Origin: Rhodobacteraceae bacterium UBA6141
GTDB lineage: Bacteria > Pseudomonadota > Alphaproteobacteria > Rhodobacterales > Rhodobacteraceae
Length of the DNA stretch: 14,956 nt
Direction of reading: 5' to 3'
NCBI GenBank assembly: GCA_002423245.1
Contig: DIVD01000056.1
Location: forward strand, 5,463-20,418
Of the stretch, positions 13,907 through 14,956 are shown in pieces; position 1 is the first letter of the stretch, and each line of letters begins with the position of its first letter. A program made the position numbers and the translations under genes. A model generated the notes under the pieces. It saw only the letters and a list, made by a program, of their open reading frames with translations. It made no database searches and was not told where the DNA came from.

Positions 13907-14327
13907 TGCGCGCGTGCGCGACAGTTTCAACCGCCAGCGGGTGATGCACACGATGGGCATCACCATTGCCGACTTGTCGCCCGGCCATATCGTGCTCGAG
14001 ATGGCGCATGACGACGCGCTGACCCAGCAGCACGGGTTCCTTCATGCCGGCGTGGTATCGACCGCGCTCGACAGTGCCTGCGGCTATGCGGGCTTCTCGC
14101 TGATGCCGGCCGAGGCGGCGGTGCTGACGGCGGAGTTCAAGATCAACCTGCTCAATCCCGCGGATGGCGAGCGCTTCCGCTTCGTCGCCGATGTGCTGAA
14201 GCCGGGCAAAACCCTGACCATCTGCGAGGCGCGCGCCCATGCCGTGAAGGGCGGGCATGAAAAGCTCATCGCGACGATGACCGCGACGCTGATGGCGCTG
14301 GTGGGGCGGACGGGCGTCACCGACTGA
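13872..14327 (+). CDS. PaaI-type hotdog-fold thioesterase 3, 151 aa
   Basis: Small cytosolic acyl-CoA thioesterase. It carries HGFLHAGVVSTALDSACGYA (54-73), with His58-Ala59-Gly60 and Asp67 in the active helix positions, followed by the hotdog strand AEFKINLLNPA and a final strand MTATLMAL. The ATG at 13872 sits 7 bases after a clear AAGGAG (13859-13864), inside the end of the AraC-type gene; an in-frame ATG at 13851 lacks such a site. It is the last gene of the ligase operon, followed by a bidirectional hairpin. It is longer and closer to standard PaaI proteins than the two hotdog genes at 7116-7999. Confidence 0.87.
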   Translation: MARFEPRNPDFDARVRDSFNRQRVMHTMGITIADLSPGHIVLEMAHDDALTQQHGFLHAGVVSTALDSACGYAGFSLMPAEAAVLTAEFKINLLNPADGERFRFVADVLKPGKTLTICEARAHAVKGGHEKLIATMTATLMALVGRTGVTD

Positions 14328-14354
14328 GGCTGCCGGGGAGGGCGGAGATATTGC

Positions 14355-14381
14355 GGCCGGGATCTTGCAAAAGTCCCGGCC
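14355..14381. terminator. Bidirectional hairpin between convergent genes
   Basis: GGCCGGGA and TCCCGGCC pair over 8 bases around an 11-base loop that can itself pair CTT with AAG. It lies between the stops of the thioesterase (14327) and the thiolase-like gene (14402), where a shared terminator is expected. T runs are weak on both strands. Confidence 0.52.
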
Positions 14382-14401
14382 CGCAGGTTTCGGGCCTCTG
14401 G

Positions 14402-14956
14402 TCAGAGCGTGGCGGCGGTGCCGAGGATATTCGTCACCTGGCTGGACAGAACCCCGCCGTTTCCATGGGCCAGCGCCAGTTCGGCCCCCGCGATCTGGCG
14501 CTCTGCGGCCTCGCCGCGCAGTTGCCGCACCGCTTCGACAAGGGTGAAGATCCCGTACATGCCGGGATGCACGCAAGACAGCCCGCCGCCATTGGTATTG
14601 ACCGGCAGATGCCCGCCCGGCGCGATGCCGCCGTTGCCGACGAAAGCCCCGCCCTCGCCTTTCTTGCAAAAGCCGAGATCCTCGAGGAACAGGATGACGT
14701 TGATGGTGAAGGCATCGTAAAGCTGCACCACGTCGATGTCGGACGGGCGCACCCCGGCCATCTCCATCGCGGCAGGCCCCGATTGCGCGGCGCCCGTCAC
14801 GGTCAGATCCGCCATTTCGGAAATGTCGCGATGCGTCGTGCCCTCGCCGCCGCCCAGCAGATAGACCGGCGGCCTGGGATGGTCCTTCGCCGTCTCGGCC
14901 CGCCGCATCACCAGCGCGCCGCCCCCGTCGGTGACAAGGCAGCAGTCGCGCACCCG
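14402..14956 (-). CDS. Thiolase/SCP2-thiolase-like protein, C-terminal 184 residues (5' part beyond the window)
   Basis: C-terminal part of a thiolase-superfamily protein of the SCP2/lipid-transfer type, which cleaves or handles beta-ketoacyl-CoA. The frame is open to the right edge and reads RVRDCCLVTDGGGA, the usual mid-protein thiolase segment, so the real start lies outside. VQLYDAFTINVILFLEDLGF, NTNGGGLSCVHPGMYG (with the conserved active-site His) and ALAHGNGG follow in the expected order. The nucleophilic Cys would be in the missing N-terminal part. The family usually has about 380-390 residues. It points toward the ligase operon and may start another operon of the same locus further right. 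It is a plausible last step for the beta-keto product of the BadH-like dehydrogenase (inference). Confidence 0.85.
   Translation of the reverse strand, partial: RVRDCCLVTDGGGALVMRRAETAKDHPRPPVYLLGGGEGTTHRDISEMADLTVTGAAQSGPAAMEMAGVRPSDIDVVQLYDAFTINVILFLEDLGFCKKGEGGAFVGNGGIAPGGHLPVNTNGGGLSCVHPGMYGIFTLVEAVRQLRGEAAERQIAGAELALAHGNGGVLSSQVTNILGTAATL

Noticed and set aside
1..14956. tRNA, rRNA, CRISPR array, insertion sequence or attachment-site structures
   Set aside because: I found no cloverleaf-like sequence, regularly spaced repeats, transposase or integrase motifs, or flanking direct repeats; the only sizeable internal repeat is the dehydrogenase block.

Overview
The window is GC-rich (about two thirds G+C by eye) and comes from an alphaproteobacterium, most likely a member of the Rhodobacterales. 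The evidence is the plant/alphaproteobacterial type of glutamate-cysteine ligase at the left edge, the codon usage, and dense operons with 4-35 base overlaps. I see no rRNA, tRNA, CRISPR array, transposase or integrase. No stretch of 300 bases lacks a gene.

Layout. (1) 1-923, minus: 5' part of a housekeeping gshA gene, cut by the window edge. (2) 1045-2844, minus: an AtuA-family protein. (3) 2845-3019: a divergent promoter region with a 16-base inverted repeat. (4) 3020-7999, plus: a tight six-gene operon of two isovaleryl-CoA-dehydrogenase-type acyl-CoA dehydrogenases, a non-canonical SDR, a crotonase-superfamily enzyme and two small hotdog thioesterases. (5) 8015-9385, minus: one continuous gene encoding two complete TetR-type regulators fused head to tail. 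(6) 9386-9478: a second divergent promoter region carrying nearly the same 16-base inverted repeat. (7) 9479-10240, plus: a BadH-like SDR, followed by a hairpin-rich leader. (8) 10352-14327, plus: an operon of an acetyl-CoA-synthetase-type acyl-CoA ligase, an NmrA-like NAD(P)-binding protein, an AraC-type regulator and a third hotdog thioesterase. (9) 14402-14956, minus: C-terminal part of an SCP2/thiolase-like protein running off the right edge.

How it fits together (inference). From about 1 kb to the right edge this looks like one catabolic locus that activates a carboxylic acid to its CoA thioester and degrades it by beta-oxidation-like steps: ligase, dehydrogenases, hydratase/isomerase, hydroxyacyl-CoA dehydrogenase, thiolase, and thioesterases to release CoA. 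AtuA and the AtuG-like SDR recall acyclic terpene (citronellol/geraniol) catabolism. The BadH-like dehydrogenase recalls cyclohexanecarboxylate degradation. No geranyl-CoA carboxylase, HMG-CoA lyase or BadI ring hydrolase is in the window, so the substrate cannot be named; a branched or alicyclic, perhaps terpenoid, acid is the best guess.

The most unusual element is the double TetR regulator. Its own promoter and the AtuA/dehydrogenase promoter share the operator-like element TCTAAC-N4-GTTNGA, which suggests that one regulator controls both divergent promoter pairs.
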